Source: PALG01 sp964495885 (lineage in GTDB: Bacteria > Bacteroidota > Bacteroidia > Flavobacteriales > Flavobacteriaceae). Taken from it: a stretch of 64,000 nt of DNA. The first letter of the stretch is position 1, and the number at the start of each line of letters is the position of its first letter. A program made the translations under genes and the position numbers. The notes beneath the pieces are model-generated. The model was not told the origin of the DNA. It did no database searches and saw nothing but the letters and a program-made list of their open reading frames with translations. Shown in pieces: positions 53,594 to 62,179 of this stretch. Where the stretch lies: contig CAZBWO010000005.1 of assembly GCA_964495885.1 (NCBI GenBank), positions 124,001 through 188,000 on the forward strand, given 5' to 3'.

Positions 53594-54589
53594 TCAAGAT
53601 GGTAGCAGGTTGTTATTGTACAGGTATTCAGCAATTTGAATGGCATTGGTGGCTGCTCCTTTCCGAAGGTTATCACTCACAACCCACATATTTAAAGTAT
53701 TGGGTTGTGTTTCATCTCGTCTAATACGCCCTACAAAAACCTCATCTTTTTGATGCGCATACATAGGCATGGGATACGTGTTGGTGGTTGGATTGTCTTG
53801 GACGGTTACACCAGGAGTTTGGTGGAGTAACTGCCTTACTTCAGCAAGGTCAAAATCATTTTCAAATGCAACATTCACCGCTTCGCTATGCCCACCGGCT
53901 GTAGGAATTCTAACAGCAGTTGCCGTGACCGAAAATGTTCGGTCATCCAATATCTTTTGGGGTTCCCGTGCCAGTTTCATTTCTTCTTTGGTATAACCGT
54001 TTTCTTCAAAGACATCACAATGTGGTAAAGCATTTTTATGAATAGGATAGGGATAGGCCATCTCCCCTTTTATGCCAGCAATTTCATTTTCCATTTGCTG
54101 TACTGCTTTACTACCCGTTCCTGAAACAGATTGATAGGTAGACACCACCACCCGCTTCATTCGGTATTTTTGATGTAGCGGATATAAAGCCATTACCAGC
54201 TGGATGGTAGAACAATTGGGGTTTGCAATGATTTTATCTTCTTTGGAGAGTATGGAAGCATTGATTTCGGGGACAATTAATTTTTTGCTTGGATCCATTC
54301 TCCAAGCCGAAGAATTATCAATAACCGTTGTTCCAATAGCGGCAAATTTTGGCGCCCACTTCAGGGAAGTACTTCCTCCGGCGGAAAAAATCGCAAGATC
54401 CGGTTTTTGGTCAATTGCTGCACTCATGGAAATGATGGGGTACGCATTACCTTTGAACGAAATAGTTTTGCCAACAGAGCGCTCTGAAGCGACCGGCAAC
54501 AATTCCGAAACCGGGAAATTCCGCTCAGCCAATAACTGTAACATTACGTGGCCTACCATTCCTGTGGCCCCAACAACCGCTACTTTCAT
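53594..54589 (-). CDS. asd: Aspartate-semialdehyde dehydrogenase
   Basis: This 331-residue enzyme makes aspartate semialdehyde for lysine, threonine, methionine and diaminopimelate synthesis. VAVVGATGMVGHVM is the NADP-binding start, C126 in ANPNCSTIQLVM is the catalytic Cys, and VVSTYQSVSGTGSKAVQQ, VRIPTAGGHSEAVNVAFE follow. The start ATG is placed by the GATGMVG start. On the minus strand a TATTTTTG (-7 type) lies at 54617 to 54610, 20 nt upstream. A terminator for mscL is just beyond. Confidence 0.96.
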   Translation of the reverse strand: MKVAVVGATGMVGHVMLQLLAERNFPVSELLPVASERSVGKTISFKGNAYPIISMSAAIDQKPDLAIFSAGGSTSLKWAPKFAAIGTTVIDNSSAWRMDPSKKLIVPEINASILSKEDKIIANPNCSTIQLVMALYPLHQKYRMKRVVVSTYQSVSGTGSKAVQQMENEIAGIKGEMAYPYPIHKNALPHCDVFEENGYTKEEMKLAREPQKILDDRTFSVTATAVRIPTAGGHSEAVNVAFENDFDLAEVRQLLHQTPGVTVQDNPTTNTYPMPMYAHQKDEVFVGRIRRDETQPNTLNMWVVSDNLRKGAATNAIQIAEYLYNNNLLPS

Positions 54590-54609
54590 ATGTAAAAAGT
54601 TTAAGGATT

Positions 54610-54617
54610 CAAAAATA
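54610..54617 (-). promoter_or_regulatory. asd -7 element
   Basis: Minus-strand TATTTTTG, a perfect TAnnTTTG, 20 nt before the asd ATG. Confidence 0.45.
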
Positions 54618-54648
54618 GTTGAAAGAATTGGAAAACCTTTCAGAACTT

Positions 54649-54680
54649 AAAAAAAAGACCCCTCCAAAAAAGAGGGGTTT
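54649..54680 (-). terminator. Terminator after mscL
   Basis: ACCCCTC (54658-54664) and GAGGGGT (54672-54678) form a 7-bp stem; on the minus strand it is followed by an eight-T run (plus-strand A-run at 54649-54656). It is about 36 nt after the mscL stop. Confidence 0.8.
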
Positions 54681-54715
54681 AGGGTTACAATGCAGTGTAG
54701 CGGTCTCTACTTGTA

Positions 54716-55117
54716 TTATTTTTTAAGGGAATCCCTAATTTCCTTCAACAGGTCTAATTCAGATGGTCCTGGATCTGGAGCAGGCGCTTCCTCTTCTTTC
54801 TTTTTCATTCTATTCACTCCTTTTACCACCATAAACATTACGAATGCTACAATGATAAAATCAATAACATTGGTTAGGAAAGTTCCGTATTCCAACCAAA
54901 CTTCTCCAACCATTTCACCGGCATCATTTAATGTTCCGTCTTGTAATTTATATCTCAAGTTTTTAAAATCTGAGTCAAAGATTAGACCTATTAATGGAGA
55001 AACGATTCCTCCTGTAAATGAAGCCACTACCTTGTTGAAAGCAGCACCCATTACAAAACCTACGGCAATATCTACCAAATTGCCTTTCATTGCAAATTCC
55101 TTGAATTCCTTAAGCAT
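54716..55117 (-). CDS. mscL: Large-conductance mechanosensitive channel
   Basis: This 133-residue channel opens under membrane tension to release solutes on osmotic downshock. It begins MLKEFKEFAMKGNLVDIAVG with the first helix VGFVMGAAFNKVVASFTGGIVSPLIG, has a short periplasmic loop, a second helix (FIIVAFVMFMVVKGVNRM), and a charged cytoplasmic tail (KKKEEEAPAPDPGPSELDLLKEIRD). All features match MscL. Confidence 0.96.
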   Translation of the reverse strand: MLKEFKEFAMKGNLVDIAVGFVMGAAFNKVVASFTGGIVSPLIGLIFDSDFKNLRYKLQDGTLNDAGEMVGEVWLEYGTFLTNVIDFIIVAFVMFMVVKGVNRMKKKEEEAPAPDPGPSELDLLKEIRDSLKK

Positions 55118-55198
55118 GATTCGATTAGTTTTTATGTTAATAAGTAACTAATTTACACAAAAAAACATTTGGATTGTTAATTTTTTAGAATTAGGGTG

Positions 55199-56320
55199 TT
55201 ATTTTCGGCAAGTAACCCTTTTTATTCGTTGAGAAAGTGCAGTAAGCAGCTCGTAAGAAATGGTTCCTACTTTTTTTGCCCAGTCTTCTGCGTTATGGTC
55301 CTTTCCAATTACAATTACTTCATCTCCTTCCTCGCAGGGGATATTCGTAATATCTACCATAAGCATATCCATACAGACGTTTCCAATAATGGGGGCCTTC
55401 TTCCCGTGAATTAAGACCCAGCCATTTCCATTTCCATATTGTCTTGAAATTCCATCGGCATGGCCAAGCGGCAGTGTTGCTGTTTGGGTTGGCTTTGTTA
55501 CCTCATGGGCCCTGTTATATCCAACGGTATCCCCGGGTTTAAGGGAATGAATTTGGGAAATGACTGTTTTCAAGGTGGCAACGGGCCGCAGTTGTTGATC
55601 TACTTTTGCATTATTCCCGTAACCATAGAGTCCAATACCGGTGCGTACCATTTCAAATTGGGCTTCTGGATAATTAATGATTGTAGAGGTATTGCTTTGA
55701 TGCCGAATTACAGGATAGCCAAGCTTTTCAATAAAATCTGAAGCAATTTTTTTAAAATTTTTAATTTGCTGAAGGGTGAATTCTCTTTCCGAAAGGTCCT
55801 CACTTGCTGCTAAATGTGAAAAAACCGATTTCACTTTCAGCGTATTTGAAGCAGTACAAGTTTCTGCTACCAATGCCATTTCAGCAGCAGTGAAACCAAG
55901 CCTGTTTAATCCGGTATTTATTTTGATATGGATAGGATAGTTCTGTTGTTTTTTTTCCGAAGCTATTTTCAAAAAACCGTCTAGTATTCGTGTGCTGTAA
56001 ATAGCAGGTTCCAAACAATTATCAATGAGCTCTTCAAAATGATGGGGAAGAGGATGCAATACAAGTATTGGGGATTTCACACCGTTTTCCCTTAGGCTAA
56101 CCCCTTCTTTTACATAAGCGACAGCAAAATAATTGACCCCCAGTTTTTCAAGCTCTTTAGCAACCTCGGCAGCATCGCTTCCATAGCCAAACGCTTTTAC
56201 CACAGCCATCATTTTGGTGTAAGGGTTTAGGTGCGATTTTAAAAAGGCATAGTTGTGCGCTAGGGCATTGAGGTCTATTTCAAGGATAGTTTCTTCGGTA
56301 TGGGATGTCAAGGGACACAT
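55199..56320 (-). CDS. alr: Alanine racemase
   Basis: This 373-residue PLP enzyme makes D-alanine for peptidoglycan. The PLP lysine is K42 in AVVKAFGYGSD (the usual form is VVKANAYGHG, so the residues after the Lys differ). The second catalytic Tyr is in GDTVGYNRAHE (about residue 268). The start ATG at 56320 gives MCPLTSHTEETILEIDLNAL. It lies 1 nt after the tdk stop, so the two are coupled. Confidence 0.93.
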   Translation of the reverse strand: MCPLTSHTEETILEIDLNALAHNYAFLKSHLNPYTKMMAVVKAFGYGSDAAEVAKELEKLGVNYFAVAYVKEGVSLRENGVKSPILVLHPLPHHFEELIDNCLEPAIYSTRILDGFLKIASEKKQQNYPIHIKINTGLNRLGFTAAEMALVAETCTASNTLKVKSVFSHLAASEDLSEREFTLQQIKNFKKIASDFIEKLGYPVIRHQSNTSTIINYPEAQFEMVRTGIGLYGYGNNAKVDQQLRPVATLKTVISQIHSLKPGDTVGYNRAHEVTKPTQTATLPLGHADGISRQYGNGNGWVLIHGKKAPIIGNVCMDMLMVDITNIPCEEGDEVIVIGKDHNAEDWAKKVGTISYELLTALSQRIKRVTCRK

Positions 56321-56321
56321 A

Positions 56322-56960
56322 TCAAGCTTGCTTTTTTCCTGGAAGTTCTTCAGGATCCTTTACTTCCATTTTTTTCAGCTTTTCGCGTAGCGTGGCTTTG
56401 TAATAGGCTGCCCTGCTCAAAGGCTCATATTCTTCATTTTCCCCCAATAAAACCAAGTCATCACTTTGCGCTTTTCTAAAACTATAGTGTGCTAAGTTCC
56501 CTGTTCTAGTACAAACGGCGTGTACTTTTGTAACGTACTCTGCGGTAGCCATCAATGCGGGCATGGGTCCAAAGGGGTTTCCTTTAAAATCCATGTCAAG
56601 TCCGGCAACAATGACCCTCATTCCTTGGTTGGCAAGATCATTACATACCTTTACAATCTCATCGTCAAAAAATTGAGCTTCATCAATACCAATCACATCA
56701 CACCCATCTGCTAGAATAGGAATATTTGCTGCAGCGGGTACAGGAGTGGATCTAATCTCGTTGCTATCGTGAGAGACCACTTTATCTTCGTCATACCGAA
56801 CATCTAACGCCGGTTTGAAGATTTCTACCTTTTGTCTCGCAAACTGCGCCCGTTTCAGACGACGGATCAATTCTTCGGTTTTTCCCGAAAACATAGACCC
56901 GCAGATTACTTCAATCCACCCGAATTGCTCTTTTTGGTTTACTGTATTTTCGAGAAACAT
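56322..56960 (-). CDS. tdk: Thymidine kinase
   Basis: This 212-residue type II thymidine kinase phosphorylates thymidine for salvage. The P-loop is CGSMFSGKTEELIRRL (about 20-35), the Asp/Glu metal motif GIDEAQFFDD (91-100), and the C-terminal lasso region contains VHAVCTRTGNLAHYSFR. The two CxxC zinc-binding motifs usual in the family are incomplete: C150 is present but the next position is T153, and no Cys pair is seen in the C-terminal region (EYEPLSRAAYYK). It is directly upstream of alr. Confidence 0.9.
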   Translation of the reverse strand: MFLENTVNQKEQFGWIEVICGSMFSGKTEELIRRLKRAQFARQKVEIFKPALDVRYDEDKVVSHDSNEIRSTPVPAAANIPILADGCDVIGIDEAQFFDDEIVKVCNDLANQGMRVIVAGLDMDFKGNPFGPMPALMATAEYVTKVHAVCTRTGNLAHYSFRKAQSDDLVLLGENEEYEPLSRAAYYKATLREKLKKMEVKDPEELPGKKQA

Positions 56961-57061
56961 ACGTTAGGTTTAGAATAAAACGGAATCTTTTGACGTTTCG
57001 GTTAAGGATGCGTAAATTTAACAAAACAAAAAAATAGCACCGTAGGATAAATGCAAAAGTT

Positions 57062-57829
57062 ATGAAAAAGAAACTTGAAAGCAGATTACAGCAACTGGCA
57101 GGGCAAATACTTTCCGAAGCATCTTCCAAAAATACTACTCAATTAAAGGAAATAGCGCGCGAATTATATGACAACCTTTTGGTGCTGGAATATCTTGAAA
57201 AGCAAATGGGCGGACAGTTTCTGGATGAATCCCTAGATTCTAAAAGTTACCGGGAACACAATTGGTTTAAAGACCCCGAACCTTTGCCAGAGCCCGAAAA
57301 CAAAGAAGAACTTATTGAGCCTGCCATAGAAAAAATTAAAGATATTGTCGCACAGATGCCAACCGGATCTGAAGAAATAGATCAGTTATTGGAAGAGGTC
57401 CTTCCCAAGAGGAAAGTGATGAAAAACGATTTGGAAGAGTTTGCATCACACTACAAGGATACTCCCGTTTTTGAGCGAAAAGAAACAACGGTGAAACCAA
57501 CAACATCAACTTCGCTGGAAACGGAAAGTATTTCCGAAGAAAAAGCCACGCTTAATACACAAGGGGAAAAAGTAAAGTCATTGAATGATCGTATTTCCAA
57601 AGGATTTAGCATAGGGCTTAATGACCGATTGGCCTTTGTGAAGCATCTTTTTGATGATAATGAGGATGATTTTAAACGGGTGATGTCGCAACTCAACACC
57701 ATGGAATCACATGAAGAAGCATTGCACTTTATTAAAACCAAGGTAAAGCCAGATTATAACTATTGGTTACAGAAGGATAAGTTTGCTGAACGTTTTATGG
57801 CCGTAATAGAAAAGAAATTTGAATCCTAA
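57062..57829 (+). CDS. Acidic protein of unknown function upstream of rsmI
   Basis: This 255-residue cytoplasmic-type protein has no signal or membrane segment. The N-terminal part is a helix (LESRLQQLAGQILSEASSKN ... LEYLEKQMGGQFLDE), the middle is low-complexity and Pro/Glu/Thr-rich (about 75-170), and the C-terminal part (about 175-255) is a helical domain (LNDRLAFVKHLFDDNEDDF, KRVMSQLNTMESHEEALHFI, YWLQKDKFAERFMAVIEKKF). I recognise no named family, though I recall similar proteins beside rsmI in Flavobacteriia. Its stop is immediately followed by the rsmI ATG with no gap. Confidence 0.7.
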   Translation: MKKKLESRLQQLAGQILSEASSKNTTQLKEIARELYDNLLVLEYLEKQMGGQFLDESLDSKSYREHNWFKDPEPLPEPENKEELIEPAIEKIKDIVAQMPTGSEEIDQLLEEVLPKRKVMKNDLEEFASHYKDTPVFERKETTVKPTTSTSLETESISEEKATLNTQGEKVKSLNDRISKGFSIGLNDRLAFVKHLFDDNEDDFKRVMSQLNTMESHEEALHFIKTKVKPDYNYWLQKDKFAERFMAVIEKKFES

Positions 57830-58504
57830 ATGGCCAAACTTTATTTAGTGCCCACTCCCATCGGAAACCTAAAGGATATGACTTTTAGGGCCGTGGAAAT
57901 TTTACAGGAAGTAGACTTGATCCTTGCAGAAGATACCCGTACCAGTGGTAAACTGCTTAACCACTTTGAAATTAATACCCCCATGCACTCCCACCATATG
58001 CACAATGAGCATAAAACGGTGGAGGGAATTGTACAAAAGATTCAAGCGGGAACAAACGTTGCTTTAATAAGTGATGCAGGAACGCCAGCAATTAGCGACC
58101 CTGGGTTTTTGTTAACCCGTGCTTGTGTAGACGCTGGGGTTGAGGTGGAATGTCTTCCGGGTCCTACTGCTTTTGTGCCAGCATTGGTCAATAGCGGATT
58201 ACCCAACGACCGTTTTGTTTTTGAAGGATTTTTACCTGTAAAGAAAGGCAGGCAAACCCGTTTGATTGCACTTACCGAAGAAACCCGGACGATGGTCTTT
58301 TATGAATCTCCCCATAAATTGGTGAAAACACTTACCCAGTTTCAGGAGTATTTTGGAGACAACCGAAAGATTTCAGTTTCGCGGGAACTCACAAAAGTAT
58401 ACGAAGAGACCGTTAGGGGGACCATTGCAGAAGTCCTTCAGTATTTTTCAGAAAAACCACCAAAAGGAGAGTTAGTGATTGTGATGGAAGGAAAGAAAGG
58501 CTAA
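57830..58504 (+). CDS. rsmI: 16S rRNA (cytidine-1402 2'-O)-methyltransferase
   Basis: This 224-residue SAM-dependent enzyme methylates C1402 of 16S rRNA in the decoding centre. Features: LYLVPTPIGNLKDMTFRA at the N-terminus, LAEDTRTSGKLL, SDAGTPAISDPG, and CLPGPTAFVPALVNSGLP, all hallmarks of the RsmI (tetrapyrrole-methylase-like) fold. It starts at the base after the stop of the acidic gene. Its stop overlaps the convergent gene by CTAA. Confidence 0.95.
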   Translation: MAKLYLVPTPIGNLKDMTFRAVEILQEVDLILAEDTRTSGKLLNHFEINTPMHSHHMHNEHKTVEGIVQKIQAGTNVALISDAGTPAISDPGFLLTRACVDAGVEVECLPGPTAFVPALVNSGLPNDRFVFEGFLPVKKGRQTRLIALTEETRTMVFYESPHKLVKTLTQFQEYFGDNRKISVSRELTKVYEETVRGTIAEVLQYFSEKPPKGELVIVMEGKKG

Positions 58505-59091
58505 ACATGCTTTCCTTTATTCCAGCCATGTTTTCCCAAATACTTTTGGCCACTTTCTACCGCACCTGTTTCAATGGAGGTTCCCATGCTGTCATTCCAT
58601 CTATTAAGATATCCAAACAAGGAAATGACGCCCAGCATTTCTACAATTTCGCCTTCATCCCAATGTTCATGAAGCCGTTTTTGAATGGTGGCATCTACTG
58701 CATTGGGGACTTGACTTGCGGCTAGGGAAAAGTCTAATGCGGCACGTTCGGCCTCGCTAAAGGCGGGGTGGGTTTGGTATTCCCAGATATTGTCTAGTTT
58801 TTCCTGTTCGGCACCGTAGCGTTCTGCCGCACGAATGGCATGTGCTTGGCAATAACGGCAACCTGTTGCATTACTACTTACCCAAGCAATCATTCGCTTG
58901 AGGGCAGAAGTGACCCTTCCTTCATTGGCCATTACTGCTTTGTTGAGGTTGATAAACGCCTTGCTAATGGCAGGACGTCGTTGCATGGTTAATACACTAT
59001 TGGGACAGAAGCCAAGGGTTTCGTTGAAAAATTTGGCGAGTTCCTTGGTTTCCAAATCGTGTTCAGGGGAAAGGGGAGGGACTAAGGGCAT
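58501..59091 (-). CDS. Carboxymuconolactone decarboxylase/AhpD-like peroxidase-related protein
   Basis: This 196-residue protein has the AhpD-like motif with a redox CxxC: ATGCRYCQAHAIRAAERYG (Cys-x2-Cys followed by His), embedded in helices. The N-terminal part contains FFNETLGFCPNSVLTMQRRP, and the C-terminal part has LHEHWDEGEIVEMLGVISLF. It matches peroxidase-related enzymes of the CMD superfamily in general form; an actual substrate is unknown. It is convergent with rsmI (CTAA overlap). Confidence 0.85.
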   Translation of the reverse strand: MPLVPPLSPEHDLETKELAKFFNETLGFCPNSVLTMQRRPAISKAFINLNKAVMANEGRVTSALKRMIAWVSSNATGCRYCQAHAIRAAERYGAEQEKLDNIWEYQTHPAFSEAERAALDFSLAASQVPNAVDATIQKRLHEHWDEGEIVEMLGVISLFGYLNRWNDSMGTSIETGAVESGQKYLGKHGWNKGKHV

Positions 59092-59172
59092 AGTTTAAAA
59101 TTTAGAATGCCACTAAAGATACTATGATTTTTGTACCTTTACCAAGCAACTTCCCACAAGGTATTTTTACAC

Positions 59173-60864
59173 ATGCGCTGGACCCTTTTACCGAAACCGG
59201 AAAAAGACAATATTCATCAATTATCACAAGCTTTAGGAGTTCCTCCCATCATCGCTCAATTATTGTGGCAGCGGGGAATAGAGAACTTCAAAGACGCCAA
59301 AGCCTTTTTTAGGCCAAGCCTGGAAGATTTGCACGACCCTTTTCTAATGAGGGACATGGATAAAGCGGTGACCCGTATTGAAAGGGCGATTCAAAATAAC
59401 GAAAATATCCTTATCTATGGCGATTATGATGTTGATGGCACTACAGCCGTAGCACTGGTTTCTTCCTATCTTACATCATACTATCCCAACGTAGCGACCT
59501 ATATTCCAGATCGTTATGATGAAGGGTATGGTGTTTCGTTTAAAGGAATTGATTTTGCTTCAGACAATGATTTTAGTTTAATTATTGCACTGGATTGTGG
59601 TATCAAAGCCATTGATAAAGTGGCCTATGCTTCGGAAAAAAATATCGATTTTATTATCTGTGACCACCACCGTCCCGGACCCGAAATTCCTTCCGCAGTA
59701 GCAGTGCTGGACCCTAAGCGGGAAGATTGCGAATACCCATACAAAGAACTCTGTGGATGCGGAGTGGGTTTTAAACTCATTCAGGCATTGGCGCAACAAC
59801 GGGGGCAGCCCCTAGAAGAACTTGTACTGTATTTAGATTTGGTAGCCACGGCCATTGGAGCAGATATTGTCCCCATTACGGGGGAAAACCGGATTTTAGC
59901 GTATTACGGACTTCAAGTGATGAATGCCCATCCAAGGGTGGGTTTTCAAGCGCTATTGGAACAAGTAAAAAAGAAAACCCTCACAATTACAGATGTGGTC
60001 TTTATCATAGCTCCAAGAATCAATGCTGCAGGAAGGATGAAACACGGAAACTATGCGGTGCGGCTTTTAACCGAAACCAATCTGGAAGAAGCAAAACACC
60101 GTGCTTCCGAAATAGAAGTCTTCAATACAGAGCGTCGGGAGGCAGATCAAACAATTACAGAAGAGGCCTTGTCGCAAATTCTCGCGAACGATGAAGAAAA
60201 TAAAAAGACTACAGTGGTTTATGATCCTTCGTGGCACAAAGGAGTGATTGGAATTGTGGCCTCCAGGTTAACCGAAACGTATTACCGCCCAACGGTTGTT
60301 TTTACCAAAAGCGGGGAGAAGTTGGCGGCCTCAGCACGATCAGTGCGGGGGTTTGATGTCTATGAAGCATTGGAAGGCTGCGTGGAATATATTGAACAGT
60401 TTGGAGGACATAAATACGCCGCGGGATTGACCCTTTTGGAGGAGAATCTGGGAGGTTTTAAGAATGCTTTCGAAAAAGTCGTTGCTGAAACGATTGACGT
60501 AAAATTATTAACTCCAGAGCTGAAAATCGATGCCGAGCTAGCCTTCACGGAGATTACTCCTAAATTTTACCGCATCCTGAAACAATTTGCTCCATTTGGT
60601 CCAGGAAATATGCATCCTGTTTTTATGACACAGGGAGTGGTAGATACAGGAGGCGGAAGATTAGTTGGGAAAGATCAAAGTCATTTGCGGTTGGAACTTC
60701 GGCAGGGGGATTCCCAACTCTTTACAGGAATTGGATTTGGATTGGCCGAAAAAGAAAAAATTGCCCGAGGAAACCGACCGTTCAAAGTGGCGTATACCAT
60801 TGATGAAAATGAATGGCAGGGACGAGTTAGTCTTCAGCTGAAAATTAAGGATCTTAAGGAGTAA
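59173..60864 (+). CDS. recJ: Single-stranded-DNA-specific exonuclease
   Basis: This 563-residue 5'-3' exonuclease of DHH type acts in DNA repair. I use the ATG at 59173 (MRWTLLPKPEKDNIHQL); an in-frame ATG at 59131 adds 14 residues. Metal motifs: IYGDYDVDGTTAVALV (DHH motif I), then LDCGIKA, ICDHHRPGPEIPSA (the DHH triad), and in the DHHA1 region SARSVRGFDVYEAL and FGGHKYAAGLTL. Its 3' end overlaps the convergent lpxH by 11 nt. Confidence 0.93.
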   Translation: MRWTLLPKPEKDNIHQLSQALGVPPIIAQLLWQRGIENFKDAKAFFRPSLEDLHDPFLMRDMDKAVTRIERAIQNNENILIYGDYDVDGTTAVALVSSYLTSYYPNVATYIPDRYDEGYGVSFKGIDFASDNDFSLIIALDCGIKAIDKVAYASEKNIDFIICDHHRPGPEIPSAVAVLDPKREDCEYPYKELCGCGVGFKLIQALAQQRGQPLEELVLYLDLVATAIGADIVPITGENRILAYYGLQVMNAHPRVGFQALLEQVKKKTLTITDVVFIIAPRINAAGRMKHGNYAVRLLTETNLEEAKHRASEIEVFNTERREADQTITEEALSQILANDEENKKTTVVYDPSWHKGVIGIVASRLTETYYRPTVVFTKSGEKLAASARSVRGFDVYEALEGCVEYIEQFGGHKYAAGLTLLEENLGGFKNAFEKVVAETIDVKLLTPELKIDAELAFTEITPKFYRILKQFAPFGPGNMHPVFMTQGVVDTGGGRLVGKDQSHLRLELRQGDSQLFTGIGFGLAEKEKIARGNRPFKVAYTIDENEWQGRVSLQLKIKDLKE

Positions 60865-61612
60865 AGGTCTTGAGTTGAAATGTCTCCCCATCAAAAACCC
60901 CATACGTGAAATGGGTAATCCAATCACCTAAATTAAAATAGGTTGAACCCTCCCCAATTTGAATTTCCATAGGAAGGTGGCGGTGCCCGAAAATAAAATA
61001 ATCGTAGTGCTTTTCTGCTAATTTGCGTTTCGAATACAGGGCAAGCCATTCTTTTTCCTCCCCTAAAAACTGTCGGTCTTCATCTCCAGAAATCAGCTTG
61101 TTTTTTACCGAAAGATATTGGGCCAGTTTCATGCCCCAATCTGGATGGAGCCATCGGTACAACCACTTTGAAAACGGATTGATAAACACTTTTTTCATCC
61201 GTTTATATCCTTTGTCACCAGGCCCTTTTCCATCTCCATGGCCTATTAGGAAGGTTTTGTTGTTAAAGGTAAACTCCTTTACATCCCGATAAATGGGGAT
61301 GTTTAGCTCCTTTTCAAAATAATCACGCATCCACAAATCGTGATTACCCACAAAAAAGTGGATTGGAATCCCGCGATCTGAAATTTCGGCAAGTTTTCCC
61401 AACACCCTAACGAATCCCTTCGGAACCACGGTTTTATATTCAAACCAAAAGTCAAACAAATCGCCCAATAAGAAAATAGCGGCGGCATCTTTTTGAACCT
61501 CATCCAGCCAAGCCACAAATTTTTGTTCCCTGGGAAAACTAGCTTCACGGGTAGGTGCCCCTAAGTGATTGTCACTTGAAAAATAAATTTTCTTTCCTTC
61601 CGGAATTTGCAT
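60854..61612 (-). CDS. lpxH: UDP-2,3-diacylglucosamine hydrolase-like phosphoesterase
   Basis: This 252-residue calcineurin-like metalloenzyme fits lipid A synthesis (removal of UMP from UDP-2,3-diacylglucosamine). Metal motifs: FSSDNHLGAP, LLGDLFDFWFEYK (D, D), FVGNHDLWM (N, H), IGHGDGKGPG (H) and FGHRHLP (H, H). The second one (GDLFDFW) is diagnostic for LpxH-type enzymes. It ends in KTFTP and overlaps recJ by 11 nt at the 3' end. Confidence 0.87.
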   Translation of the reverse strand: MQIPEGKKIYFSSDNHLGAPTREASFPREQKFVAWLDEVQKDAAAIFLLGDLFDFWFEYKTVVPKGFVRVLGKLAEISDRGIPIHFFVGNHDLWMRDYFEKELNIPIYRDVKEFTFNNKTFLIGHGDGKGPGDKGYKRMKKVFINPFSKWLYRWLHPDWGMKLAQYLSVKNKLISGDEDRQFLGEEKEWLALYSKRKLAEKHYDYFIFGHRHLPMEIQIGEGSTYFNLGDWITHFTYGVFDGETFQLKTFTP

Positions 61613-61641
61613 GGTTCAAAGATAGCTAAAAAGAAGATGCC

Positions 61642-62091
61642 CTAATTGTCTGAAGCAAACCATTCTGCAAAGCTAGATTCGGTTTCCTGTAATTTTAGGG
61701 AATGAAGCTTAATATGATTGGGAAGTCGCTCCTGTATTTTTTTTGAAAAATCAATCACCATCATTTCGCTGGTAGGTTGGTAATCTACCAGTAAGACATG
61801 GTGTCCACGATCTTTTAATTCCTGAGCTAATTCTACGTGCGGTGTATTTTTGTTAAATACCGTAGCGTGGTCAAAAACATCAACAATTTCTTCCTTTACG
61901 ATTTTTTTTAGGTCGCCAAAATCAATCACCATCCCAAATTTTACGTGGTTGGAGTCTTGAATGGGGCTTCCAATTACTGTCACAGAAAGTTTGTAACTGT
62001 GGCCATGTACATTTCGGCATTTGCCGTCATAGCCATAGAGGGCATGGCCGGTTTCAAAAGAAAATTGTTTGGTAATGCGAATAGTACTCAT
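61642..62091 (-). CDS. queD: 6-pyruvoyltetrahydropterin synthase/QueD-type enzyme
   Basis: This 149-residue protein is a T-fold enzyme; zinc ligands are H16 (TGHALYGY), H29 and H31 (NVHGHSYKL). The substrate Glu region ESSFAEWF is near the C-terminus and the catalytic Cys25 is in GKCRNVHGH. In bacteria such enzymes usually make 6-carboxy-tetrahydropterin for queuosine (QueD); a PTPS role is possible. No other queuosine gene is near. It is 29 nt upstream of the lpxH ATG in the same direction. Confidence 0.85.
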   Translation of the reverse strand: MSTIRITKQFSFETGHALYGYDGKCRNVHGHSYKLSVTVIGSPIQDSNHVKFGMVIDFGDLKKIVKEEIVDVFDHATVFNKNTPHVELAQELKDRGHHVLLVDYQPTSEMMVIDFSKKIQERLPNHIKLHSLKLQETESSFAEWFASDN

Positions 62092-62124
62092 GCGTCAAAG
62101 ATACAGTATTTTGCAATCAATTTT

Positions 62125-62157
62125 TTGACCTTCGGATTCATTTAAAAACTATATTTG
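62125..62157 (+). promoter_or_regulatory. Promoter of 2OG oxygenase gene
   Basis: TTG at 62125-62127 and a perfect -7 TATATTTG at 62150-62157, 22 bp apart. The -7 ends 22 nt before the ATG at 62180. Confidence 0.55.
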
Positions 62158-62179
62158 CGCACTTTTTTTGAAATATTGA

